Assembly: GCA_963565915.1 (NCBI GenBank)
Contig: OY751485.1
Coordinates: forward strand, 2,232,001 to 2,296,000
Source of the DNA: Entoloma clypeatum
Lineage: Eukaryota > Basidiomycota > Agaricomycetes > Agaricales > Entolomataceae
Direction of reading: 5' to 3'
Length of the DNA: 64,000 nucleotides
The notes under the pieces were generated by a model that was not told where the DNA came from, did no database searches, and saw only the letters and a list, made by a program, of their open reading frames with translations. Positions 43,658 through 53,842 of this stretch are shown in pieces; the first letter of the stretch is position 1; each line of letters starts with the position of its first letter. The position numbers were made by a program, and so were the translations under genes.

Positions 43658-45118
43658 ATGTCTCCTGCTCTCGACTACTTCTCCGAAGCAAGTTCCATTG
43701 CCTCAGACTCTTGGACTGATTCCGCACCCACCCTCAACCATGAAGATCTCTACTATAACCCTCGCCTGGACCCTGCCAGGTTCCTGGAAGGTTCATTATC
43801 TACAAACCCGGCCACTCGGCTTAGACAAATGCTTGTACGACCAGGGATTGTGGTAAGCCCACTCGGCTCGGGGTTGGACCTTTGTCTCTTGGTTGACCCC
43901 ACAATTAGGTGGCTCCCGGGATATGCGATGGCATCAGTGCTCGATGTGCGATGGAGGCAGGCTTCAACTGCTTGTACCAAAGGTTCATCGCTTCCTTCCT
44001 TTGAGATTTGATCTATTTTTCACTATCTCTGCCTCCAGTGGCGCAGCCACTACTGCATCGCGTCTTGGTCAGCCTGATCTTGCTATTGCGACATTGAACG
44101 ACTTTGTCGAGGTAAATCCCTCCAATCCTTTCCTGAAGCGATCTAACCAGTGTCCACAGGCTGCACAGATGGTCTGCAGTTTAGACCCCACTCTTCCTGT
44201 TATTGCAGACGCAGATACTGGGTACGTCTACCTAGTTCACTTCCATACAATAAATTCTTCTCTTACCCTTTCCGCAGATTTGGCGGGCCAGCCATGATTG
44301 CACGTACGGTTCGCCAATATGCAAGGGCCGGTGTGGCTGCTCTTCATATCGAGGATCAGGTTCAGACGAAAAGATGCGGTCATCTCCTCGGCAAGCAACT
44401 TGTATCCCGTGAGGAATTCTTAATTCGAATCCGTGCCGCAGTCCATGCCCGAGATTCAATTCCCGGGGGATCAGATTTCGTATGTCATTCGATTGTCTTT
44501 ATACTAAAGTTCTTGGTTGACTGACTTTCCATCAGGTTATCATTGCACGCACTGATTCTGCTCAGGTGTTAGGAATGGAGGAGGCTATCACCCGACTCAA
44601 ACTAGCAGCCAAAGTTGGTGCCGATGTGTGCTTCATCGAGGGCGTACGAAGCAGAGAACTGCTTGAGTCTACCGTCACTACCCTAGCGCCGAAACCTGTA
44701 AGTTCGGAGTGGACTTGGAGTCTTACGGTGTTGACATCATCTATCCAGGTTCTCGTCAACGTCATCTCAGGCGGCTTGACACCCTCCTTCACAACTTCTG
44801 AAGCAGAGGCTATGGGAGCAAAAATAATCAGTAATTATCCTTGCCCTTCAGTGCGAAATAGAACTCATCGCGCATAGTTTTCTCTCTCGTCTCCTGCGTT
44901 GCAATGGTGCATGCTGTGCGTGCAGCTATGCAATCGTTGAAAAAGACTGGCACAGATTGTATCTCAGCACAAGGCATGGACCCAAAAGCATTTTTCAAAG
45001 TCGTTGGTGAGGCCTACCATGACCCCCTGCGCTACCACTCTGACATTCGGCTGCAGGACTTGATGAGGTGGTGGAATTCGACAGTCGTGCTGGCGGAAAG
45101 GCGTTCGACGCAATTTGA
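43658..45118 (+). CDS. PEP mutase / isocitrate lyase superfamily protein (oxaloacetate hydrolase or methylisocitrate lyase-like)
   Basis: C-C bond lyase/mutase of the ICL/PEPM superfamily. Landmarks: ATRLRQMLVRPGIV, VAPGICDGISARCAMEAGFN, SGAATTASRLGQPDLAIATL, metal-binding LPVIADADTGFGGPAM, GVAALHIEDQVQTKRCGHLL with the catalytic-loop KRCGH, GSDFVIIARTDSAQ, KVGADVCFIEGVRS, LVNVISGGLTP and a C-terminal FDSRAGGKAFDAI. Introns near 50 nt at each block boundary restore frame. The start at 43658 (MSPALDYFSE) is chosen for context; an upstream in-frame ATG at 43583 is possible. Fungal oxaloacetate acetylhydrolase shares these motifs, so oxalate production is one option; 2-methylisocitrate or dimethylmalate lyase are others. 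A remnant CYB2-type gene follows 295 bp downstream. Confidence 0.9.
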
Positions 45119-45412
45119 TTTGTCCCCAATTTGATTTTAGCGTATTCGTAAGTATTCCGCTTGGAGTCGTTATTGTTTCTTTTCTTCACTGCTTCACCAC
45201 TTCTTTTGGGATCTATACAATGCATCAGAATACCTAGAGACTCGTTGACGTATATATCAATCTAAACCCTTGACATGAACATCATCGGGCGCGGAGTGAG
45301 TAAGATCATTCCTCCATAACACTGATTATGAACCGGGTTTTTGAGTTACCAGTATGTGTTCCAAGGCCAGTCCATTTTCTACTGAAGGCTCCGAACAGAG
45401 TAAATCCATACC

Positions 45413-45707
45413 ATAGCAGGGCCTGCACAGCAGGTTTTGACCAGACAGAATGTCGAAAGACAAGTTGGAAGAGTTGCTGGAATGCTCAGCGTTCCGACTT
45501 GGCCAATTGGCCTCTCCAATTCTCGCATGCGATATGCAATGATGCTTAGGCCATGTATATGGTGTAACTGAATTCCTTGACGGTACGGATTCTTTGGAAA
45601 CGGGAGAAGTTGTTGCTATGCACTTATTGTCACCCAGGCGAGTAATTCCTAGCATGCCAGCTGGGTTTCTCATCTTGACTCTGGAATAGGTGGAAGCAAA
45701 ATGATTC
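45413..45707 (+). pseudogene. 5' remnant of a CYB2-type gene
   Basis: Aligns by eye to the first four exons and three introns of the intact gene at 4915-2543. The shared parts are the AGCAG...GGTTTTGAC start region, GAGTTGCTGG, the block GCCATGTATA-GGTGTAACTGAATTCCTTGACG (exon 2), the intron with TTCTTTGGAAA, a GC donor (GCGAGT) at the microexon position, and GGTGGAAGCAAAATGATTCTC in exon 4. Similarity stops abruptly after TCAAATAC at 45707. The start codon is lost and the barrel is absent. Confidence 0.88.
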
Positions 45708-45977
45708 TCAAATACTTCTCCGTTGAAATCCGGATGCTGCGGGTTAACGAAATTATAATGGATTTGAATGTCGTTGATTTGCAAGGTACAACGTTTAATA
45801 ACATATTTACAGCAGCCGGCAGAAGTATGTGGCATATTCGATGATTGTAGTGGTCGCAAAAGTTCATGGTGATTGTATGATATTACAGAGGTCTGGGCTG
45901 GCGGGAGCAGGTCACTGACATGCTAATGAGAGGATGATTTATCTTGTGGATCACGAGCGATTGCATCTCTCGCTCAT
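45708..45977. other. sequence after the CYB2 breakpoint
   Basis: Antisense of 45700-45800 reads CTLQINDIQIHYNF and NPQHPDFNGEVFENH, which looks coding-like, but no gene can be assembled. It may be the debris of whatever the duplication junction fell into. Confidence 0.3.
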
Positions 45978-46807
45978 TCATCCCTTAAAGACGAGATGTT
46001 TGCTGTTCTTGGGGTCTTGTGTCCACCTTCCTCCGTATGCCCACTGGCAAGAGAAAGCGTAAGCAACACGAAGACACGAGGGCTGGAGCGAATACTGACA
46101 TTTAGATAACCTCCATCGCCTTCGTTCCAAAAATCGCCCCCCTTGGCCCAGTAAATCTCGTACCTTTGAGTAATTACCCTATATCAGGTACATTGTAATC
46201 AGCCAGAGATGAAGAACATACCCTATAGTTTTTCCAAAGGAGACATCAAACTCTTGATGCTTATGGTCCCAGTCCTTCCCTCTGACACCTTTCCACTGTG
46301 TCCGATGTTTGGTGTGACAAATTATCCAGTTGAACCCGGGCTTGGCTTTCAGGCCTTCGTTGACGATATGCTGCGTGAATTGTCCGCGGGCCTGGAGAAA
46401 ACGAGGTATATCAGAGCCCATTCGCAATTGAAGGCGGAATATGATGCTCTCACCGCCTTGTCTTTCTCGATCTTGTCCTTGACGAGATTAAAGACTTTCT
46501 CCACCACATCTACCACGCCTTTCACCACCTGAGCCACTTGCCTCTCCTCCAAGTCCTCTGGTTCGAGTGATCTTGCGAGTATCTCTAGATCCTCTGACTC
46601 AAGTGATCTGACGAGTTCCTCTAGATCTCTTGGCTCGAGGGATCTCGGAAAGTCCGATCGAACAACGATGCTATCAAGGGGACCCCCTCCATGCACACGG
46701 ATGTCAAGGGCGTTGGTGTTATTGGAAACGGGGGGCACCGGAGAGGCACAAGCCATGACTGCGAGACCAGCGCAAGCCATCAGCGTGAACCAAAAGGACC
46801 TAAGCAT
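45978..46807 (-). CDS. small secreted protein with HTKH motif (DUF7888-like)
   Basis: About 215 residues. A signal peptide (SFWFTLMACAGLAVMACASP) is followed by a pro-region with three imperfect RSLE-P-DLEE repeats. The mature part shows NWIICHTKHRTQWKG, KDWDHKHQEFDVSFGKTIG, YEIYWAKGGDFWNEGDGGYL and WAYGGRW. Those blocks match a family of small secreted fungal proteins I recall as DUF7888 (name from memory). Three short introns (near 46405, 46205 and 46110) restore frame to the stop at 45978. Function unknown; secretion is clear. The pro-region repeats are encoded by a tandem CTCGAG/GATCT-like DNA repeat. Confidence 0.78.
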
Positions 46808-47274
46808 CGCAGCGCAAAATAATGGGATGGCGAGCTGATTGGAATGAGAGAATTCGTCGACTCAGAAGACCAGCTTGAGAGTGGAGAAACGCCATCTAGA
46901 GCACGGGTATTTATCAAGTCCTGGGTTTTGCTGAAACGGCAGAGATGATACCTCAACGACGACGTCAATCAAGGTGAGGGCAGAGAAAGAATAGCCCTCT
47001 GCAAGACGAGTTGTCATGGCTCAGCCTCGAACAGGCGGTTTGATAAAATGAAGAACTGATGAAGGCTGTGAACGGGCGCTGCATCAGCGCCCAGCTGCAC
47101 ATGCTTATCACGCCTCATCTGAGATGATACACCATCACATTGGGACAACTGCCAACGATAAAACGCGCGTTCTCGTGTCAAGTCAGTCTATATATCTACT
47201 GCTTAACAATAGAGCCGCCTCGCACGACGATGGTTGGGATATATGAGTCGCACAAAGTGTTGGCAGCAGGGGGG
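46808..47274. other. intergenic, no gene seen
   Basis: About 470 bp between the secreted protein start and the TMEM70-like stop. Presumably promoter of the secreted protein. Confidence 0.55.
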
Positions 47275-48037
47275 TCAATGAAGTAATTCTTCATGAACGT
47301 TAAAGTGACTAGAATCACAACGTATTGAGATTGGAAAAATTGAAATGAACATTGAAAGCACACCGAATGACACGTCCCACTTCGTAGCACGTCCCTTCAC
47401 GGCCCTCTCCCCACGTCACGACCCATCTTCCGAGGACCTGACCGTGTTTGTCCATAGTCTCGGCAACCGTCTCCTCTGTCCCAGCCTCCACGGATTTGCT
47501 GGAGGGAAGGACCAGTTTATCAGCAAGCTCCCACTTTGCGAATGGCCGTCTGGTCTCGATCAGAAAAGTGGGATCATAAACCTGATTGGTCCCATATATC
47601 AGCTTGACCAGGAAAGCCTGTAGTCGACGACGAACCCTTGTGGTCCGTGGACTGAGGAGCAAGGTGGAGGTCGTCATTTCTATACCCTCGGCCCCCCCGT
47701 TTTCCTCCGCTGTGAGATGTCGGAGACTACTGACATATGGGTGACCACACCAGCCGACAAGCCCAGTGCTCAGGCCAGATGTTCCGACAGCTATTGACGC
47801 CAAAGCAAGGCGCGCCGACACGGGCAAGTTTGACTCCACCATGAAGATGAAAGGCGCCAGAGTTGCTGACAATGCAAAGGACGAGGCAGAGAATATTTTC
47901 AAGCGACGGAAGGTCTGGGTGAGCGGGCCCTTGTATGCATATGCAGGGGAAGGTTTCTGGTCATTGCGTGGTGTTAAAGAGGTTGATAGGAAACGGAGGT
48001 ATGGCTGGATCAATAGTGGACGGGAAACCGCAAGCAT
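47275..48037 (-). CDS. TMEM70-family mitochondrial inner-membrane protein
   Basis: Begins MLAVSRPLLIQPYLRFLSTS, an Arg/Ser presequence. Two hydrophobic segments follow (FSASSFALSATLAPFIFMVE and LALASIAVGTSGLSTGLVGW), then a matrix domain (VRRRLQAFLVKLIYGTNQVY, PFAKWELADKLVLPSS, HGQVLGRWVVTWGEGREG). One 50-nt intron joins GRVIR to HFNVHEELLH and the stop at 47275. Family members help assemble ATP synthase/complex I in animals; the fungal role is inferred. An ATG 30 nt upstream (48067) would overlap the divergent dynactin start, so the inner one is preferred. Confidence 0.82.
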
Positions 48038-48065
48038 AACTGTAAATAAACAAAAACCAACTCTC
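48038..48065. promoter_or_regulatory. 28-bp gap between divergent start codons
   Basis: The TMEM70-like ATG (48037, or 48067 if the upstream one is used) and the dynactin ATG (48066) are divergent. If the outer ATG is used the two start codons share a CATG. Transcription of the two genes must start inside each other's 5' region. Confidence 0.6.
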
Positions 48066-48854
48066 ATGGATCCTCCAATCTACTATTCAAAGGCCGAGTT
48101 TATAGAAACAGTACGTACCGTCCTTTCCAGGTTCTTTCTTCACCAATTTCCAAAAACACCAGGACACAGGAAACAAAGTATCTAGGCGCGCCACCATTGC
48201 TGGTCCACAAAACATCATTCTGGGCGGCAAGACTATCATATCAACCGGTGCTATTATCCGTGGCGATCTGAGGCGCACAGGACCCGGACATGCGGTTGTT
48301 ATATCCTTGGGCAGGTACTGTTTGGTGGGCGAAGGCTGCGTGATGAGGTATGTACTCGTCCTCCCTCGGGTTGAGTGATTCAATGTGCAAGCTAGGCCAC
48401 CATATAAGACCTACCGCGGAAACTTCAATTACTATCCAATGAAAATAGGCGACCACGTCCACATCGGGGTCAACAGCGTTGTGGAAGCTGCCACCATCGG
48501 GAACCATGTTGAAATAGGAAAGAACTGCGTAATTGTTCGCGCGCCTTTTACTCGTTCCTTGCAACGTGTCTTTGCCAACTTCTGTTTCATTAGGGAAAGT
48601 TCACGATCATCAAGGACTGTGCAAAGATAGCGGATAACACCATTATTCCCCCCAACACAGTCATCCCCGCACTATCCCTTTTCTCTGGTTCACCTGGTTT
48701 GCTCTCTTTCGCCTGTTCTTTCAGCACCCCATTATGAACCAGCTTGCTTGTAGGCCGCTTCATTGAGGATCTTCCAGAGTCCACGCAGGAGATGGTCGAA
48801 GCTCAGACCAAGCAATTTTACACACGTTTCCAGCCTCTACCAGTTGAACGATGA
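48066..48854 (+). CDS. dynactin subunit 5 (p25)
   Basis: Left-handed beta-helix (hexapeptide repeat) subunit of the dynactin pointed-end complex, needed for dynein cargo binding. Exons: MDPPIYYSKAEFIET; DTGNKVSRRATIAGPQNIIL, GKTIISTGAIIRGDLRRTGP and GRYCLVGEGCVM; PPYKTYRGNFNYYPMKIGDH, VHIGVNSVVEAATIGNHVEI and GKNCVI; GKFTIIKDCAKIADNTIIPP and NTVIPALSLFSGSPG; RFIEDLPESTQEMVEAQTKQ to FQPLPVER. Stop at 48852-48854. All junctions are GT-AG with introns of about 50 nt. Complete at the usual size. Confidence 0.94.
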
Positions 48855-49451
48855 TACCTCGGGACAGCATTCCATTTCTGTTGGTATGTCACTCCTGTTT
48901 TCACAACTAGGGGATGAAGTTCGAGGACCCATGTATCGAATTCAAGCCATGATGTGCGTCTTGCCTTCATTATGGAACTTCCCATCATTCCTTGAAACAC
49001 AACATGAAGTTCGACAACGGTTTCCGTCAGGCGCCGGCATACCTTATCTTATGTCGGGCCAAAATCGACAGCGACAGGAGCCTGCTATGTATCGGGAGAT
49101 GTATTTTTGGGTCTGACGAGCGAGGCTTAGTGAAGACTTCACAAGTAGAACGGTGTGACTCGTAGAGACATTCTTCATAGACAACACTTGGCAAGAACAT
49201 CTTTTGTCTTCAACAGTACTCAGGTCATGAATACTTCACTGATCGGAATCAAGTTCATGCTCGCACTTCCAGCGGATATCAATGATGTCAGTACGTATTA
49301 CAGGAGGATTGAGGGGGGGGGGTTCGTAATATGCTAGTGAATAATGTATAATAGTGTTCATGGTGTGCAGGTAAACGGAATCTAGCTCGTAGGAGGCGAT
49401 GTAGGTGCAGATAAGATATCAGGACAGACCGGGGACAGCAGGTGGCAGGAC
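48855..49451. other. convergent intergenic, no gene seen
   Basis: About 600 bp between dynactin p25 and mtHsp70 stop codons. Contains a G-run near 49313. It must hold both 3' UTRs; short frames have no motif. Confidence 0.55.
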
Positions 49452-51931
49452 TTAATCCTTCTTTTCTTCTTTCGCTTCCGAAGGTTGCTCGGAGCTCTGG
49501 TTCTCAGCACTTCGCTTCTCGTAAACCTAGAATAACCAGAGTGTAAACAACAGTGCAATAAGAGGGAAGGTAGAAGTTAACCTTCTGGAAGAGGCCGAGT
49601 GATGCTTGTTGGGTCTCATTGATCTTTTCCCGGATAGCGTCGGCGGTTACAGAAGCATCACCTGATTGACCTTTGACAGCGATCTCCCTCAGTTCGGCAA
49701 CGAGCTTTGTGACCTTCTCCTTCTCCGTGGCATCCAATTGTTCCTTGAACTCGGCCATCGCTAAAATATGAAAAGGTGATGATTGTCGGTGTTAACGCGA
49801 AATATGTGGTGAAGTGAAACTGACCCTTTTCGGTATCGGTGCATACAGAATCGGCCTTGTTGGCCTCTTCAATAAGAGCCCTGCGGGCCTTGTCAGCCTC
49901 TGCATATTGTTCGGCATCTTCAACCATCTTCTCAATGTCCTTGTCGCTAAGGCCCGAAGAGGATGCGATTGTCATCGATTGGTCCTTGCCAGTGGCCTTG
50001 TCCTTTGCAGAGACATTCACAATCCCATCTGAGAACAGGTGAGCGAGCATTTTCCTCACGCAGCCATGTCACCCACCAGCATCAATGTCAAAAGTAATTT
50101 CAATCTGAGGTACACCCTTGGGTGCAGGAGGAATGCCAACAAGATTGAAGTTGCCCAGAAGCTTGTTATCGCGGACGAGTTCACGCTCCCCTTGATAGAT
50201 CTTGACCTCGATAGCAGTCTGACCGTCAGCCGCGGTGGAGAATGTTTGCGACTTCTTTGTCGGGATCGTGGTGTTGCGGTTGATGAGTTTGGTCATGATA
50301 CCACCGAGGGTCTCAATACCTAAAAACCAACAAATAAGACGACTGGGTCAGGAAACGAAGATACAAAACTCACCCAGAGACAGAGGAGTGACATCAAGGA
50401 GCAAGATATCCGTGACATTCCCGGCCAATACACCGCCCTGAATAGAAGCACCGATCGCAACAGCCTCGTCAGGGTTTACACCTTTGCTGGGTTCCCGGCC
50501 GAAGATTTTCTTGACAGTATCCACGACGCGTGGCATACGTGTCATACCACCAACGAGAATAACGTCGTTGATTTCGTGGGCCTTGACTCCAGCATCGGCG
50601 AGAGCCTTTTTGCAAGGCTCGACGGTACGTTGCACAAGGGGGTCGACGAGGGTCTCAAATTGAGAGCGGAGCATTTTGAGGTTGATGTGTTTCGGACCAG
50701 AGGCATCCGCAGTGATGAAAGGAAGGTTGATTTCTGTTTGGGCTGTCGACGACAGCTCGATCTTGGCCTTCTCAGCTGCCTCACGAACCCGCTGGATAGC
50801 CATGCGGTCTGACTTCAAATCTGCACCAGTTTCCTTCTTGAACTCAGAGAGGAAGTGTTCAACCAGAACGACATCAAAGTCTTCACCGCCGAGATGGGTA
50901 TCGCCATTGGTCGACTTGACTTCAAAGACACCCTTCTGCATCTCGAGGATCGAGATATCGAATGTGCCTCCTCCCAGATCATACACCGCAATCACGGAAG
51001 AGTCTGAGCGATCAAGGCCATATGCCAAGGCCGCTGCGGTCGGCTCATTGATGACCCGCAGAACATCGAGGCCGGCAATTTGACCAGCGTTCTTGGTAGC
51101 TTGTCGCTGGGCATCATTGAAGTAGGCCGGAACGGTAATAACAGCGTGACTGTGAGAATGATGTCATTCACGAGACAAGAATGATGAATTACTTGCCAGG
51201 ACTTACTTGACCTTCTTGTTGAGGTACTGCTCTGCAGTATCCCGCATTTTAACCAAGACCATTGAGGACAACTCTTCCGAGGACTGGATGTGGTTATTAG
51301 ATGTATTCTTTGAAGCATTGTTTGGATGTATGACTTACAAACGTCTGTCGCTTGCCGCCATTGTCAACCTCGACCGCAGGCCGGCCGTCGGAAGTCGACA
51401 CAATTTTGAATGGCCTATGAAGAGTTGAGACAAAATGTCAAGGGTCAATGGGATGGGCGTACCAGTGGTCGCTGTCTTCCTTGACCTCCTTATCCGTGAA
51501 CTTCCTACCAATCAACCGCTTGAAGGCAAAGACGGTGTTGGCAGAATTGACGACCGCTTGTCGTTTTGCGGGCAAGCCGACAAGGCGCTCACCGTGTTTC
51601 GTAAAGGCAACGACCGAAGGTGTCGTCCGGGCACCCTCAGCGTTCTCAATGACGCGAGATGTCTGCCCCTCCATTACAGAAACACACGAATTGGTTGTTC
51701 CCAAGTCAATGCCAATGACGGGGCCTGCCTCAACGTTAGAGTGTGACAGGAGAGGAGTGCCAGCTCACGCACCGTTCACTTTCGTGTTCATATTCCGGGC
51801 AACGAGCGAACGTGGGAGGCCTTGGAACTATTGAAGGTGAGCATGGAGAGAAGGACAGCTGGAGAGACGCGTACACGACCACCGCGAAGAACAGCATACC
51901 GCAGACAACCAACGTTGACCGTGAACAGCAT
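49452..51931 (-). CDS. SSC1: mitochondrial Hsp70 (Ssc1/DnaK type)
   Basis: Matrix chaperone and import motor. An Arg-rich presequence starts at 51931 ([19 protein letters not shown]). A 47-nt intron leads to [13 protein letters not shown] and then [20 protein letters not shown]. Family blocks follow: [129 protein letters not shown], the substrate-binding domain, and a charged C-terminus (SEAKEEKKD). DnaK-like signatures (GERLVG, DRSDSSV) separate it from cytosolic or ER Hsp70. Complete. Confidence 0.95.
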
Positions 51932-52130
51932 TTTTTTGTTTTAAGTGGATGGGATGGGGAGAGAGAGTAGCTGCTCAAATTTTTTTCTGCCGCGCCCTAT
52001 GTAATATTTTGCCGAACGGCGTTGGCCGAATGTTTCCACGTTCCCGTGACACTAGCCACTCAGCACGTGACTCGCCACTCCGGCTTCGTGAATACCGACC
52101 TTGCTGAGATGCCTCTCAGACTGAACACCC
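51932..52130. promoter_or_regulatory. 199-bp divergent promoter (mtHsp70 / APH-fold kinase)
   Basis: Two divergent start codons 199 bp apart. It includes a T-rich run and short GAA/TTC words that could be half heat-shock elements; no clear triple HSE was confirmed. Confidence 0.45.
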
Positions 52131-53617
52131 ATGTCTTCCGCTGCGCCCAAGAAAATTGGAGGAGAGTATGGAGACATCAGGGCCAACATTGACGTCCCAA
52201 GTTTGAACACATATCTTGCTAAATACGCCCCTGTCATCAAAACACCCGTCGCTGTAAAGCAGTTCAAGGTAGGTTGGATCCGCCCCCCCTTCCACTTCCT
52301 GTACTGAATGGTATACAGTTTGGTCAGGTATGACTTACAACCATTACTATGTCGATCTTTTCATAAGAACGTCTGTTTAGTCCAACCCAACCTATTTCTT
52401 GACGGATGCAAGGTGAGCTTCGCTGTCTCTGCCCTTCCTCCTCCTGACTTTCAGCACAGCGACATCCGATTCGTTCTGCGAAAGAAGCCTGCAGGTCAGC
52501 TTCTCTCCAGCACAGCACACCAAGTTGAACGCGAATACACCATGCTCTGCGCACTGCATGGTTATAATACGCGACCAACCACCTCGGTTGATCGCAGAAT
52601 ACCGGTGCCAGAACCCATCTTGCTCTGTGAGGACAAGTCTGTAATTGGAACCCCCTTCTACGTCATGGAGTTCCTCGATGGCCGCATCTTTACTGACACC
52701 CGAATGCTTGAGGTTTCTCCCAAAGATAGACGAGAGTGGTGAGTGAAGGAAGTTGAGCACCTTCTGTATCTTATCGTTACATAGCTGGCTGTCTGCCGTC
52801 CGTGCTCTCGCATCTTTGAGTTCCATCTCTCCGGCAGACGTAGGCCTATCGAATTTCGGCCCTCAGACAGATTACTTTCCTCGCCAAATCAAATCTCTTT
52901 CACGCGTATCGAGGGCCCAAGCTGCCGCCGTGGATATTAAAACTGAAAATCCCACTGGAAATATACCTTTCTTTGATGAGCTCATTGCATGGTACAAGAA
53001 GAACCTCCCGGATGAGAAGAAGACTGGCCTCCGAATTGTCCATGGCGATTACAAACTGGATAATCTGATTTTCCACCCGACGGAAAACCGGGTCATTGGT
53101 ATTCTGGACTGGGAACTCTGTACCCTCGGTAGTCCCGTATGTGTCGTCTGACGAGCATTTCACTCGACGGTGAACTTATCGCTTCTCAGTTGGCAGACCT
53201 CGGAAACCTCACACAACCGTGGTCAATCGACCCCAAAGATATACCCTCAAATGTGCCATTACCCGTGCGTGGATACAAGGGCGAGATCAAAGATGTACCG
53301 ATACCACTGGAGGAATTGGAGCGAGAATATTGCACACTAACCAACCAACCTTACCCCATTCGAGAAATGGTGTTCGTCCGGAGCTGGATGTTATTCAGGG
53401 TATGTCAACAATTCTTCTGTGCTAATTAATGTCAATAATGGATCTCGTCGTTTAGCTGGCCGTCATCGCGCAAGGCATTGCCGCAAGGTATGCGCGTCGC
53501 CAAGCGAGTTCAGAACAAGCACATTTGCACGTAACAAGTTTCCCTGTCATCGGAAGGTTGGCGAAACGTGTTCTGGAGCGCGATGGAATTTCATTGGATA
53601 CCAAGCCAAAACTCTAA
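52131..53617 (+). CDS. aminoglycoside phosphotransferase-fold kinase (ACAD10/11-like)
   Basis: Begins [20 protein letters not shown]; short introns near 52270, 52330, 52410, 52740, 53140 and 53400. Landmarks: [40 protein letters not shown], the catalytic loop [20 protein letters not shown] and [16 protein letters not shown] (metal-binding DWE). This is the stand-alone kinase-like module related to the N-terminal part of animal ACAD10/11, which phosphorylate 4-hydroxyacyl-CoAs. The same role here is inference. The C-terminus has [20 protein letters not shown]. Stop at 53615-53617. Confidence 0.87.
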
Positions 53618-53842
53618 TCATGATCGCCACTGATTCTCGTCACTTCTACTTACAATGCAGTATGATGACAGGATCGATCGCAGGAAGACGCATCTCGACG
53701 GAAAGTGTGCGCTGTAATAGATATCTATGACTTTGGGTATAATTACAACAGCTCAAATCAGTATCGTCCATAGTTGTATATATGCCACTTCCGCGTAATA
53801 ATCCGCCTTCAGAAAACGCGCTATGGCAAATCCAAAGAATTT

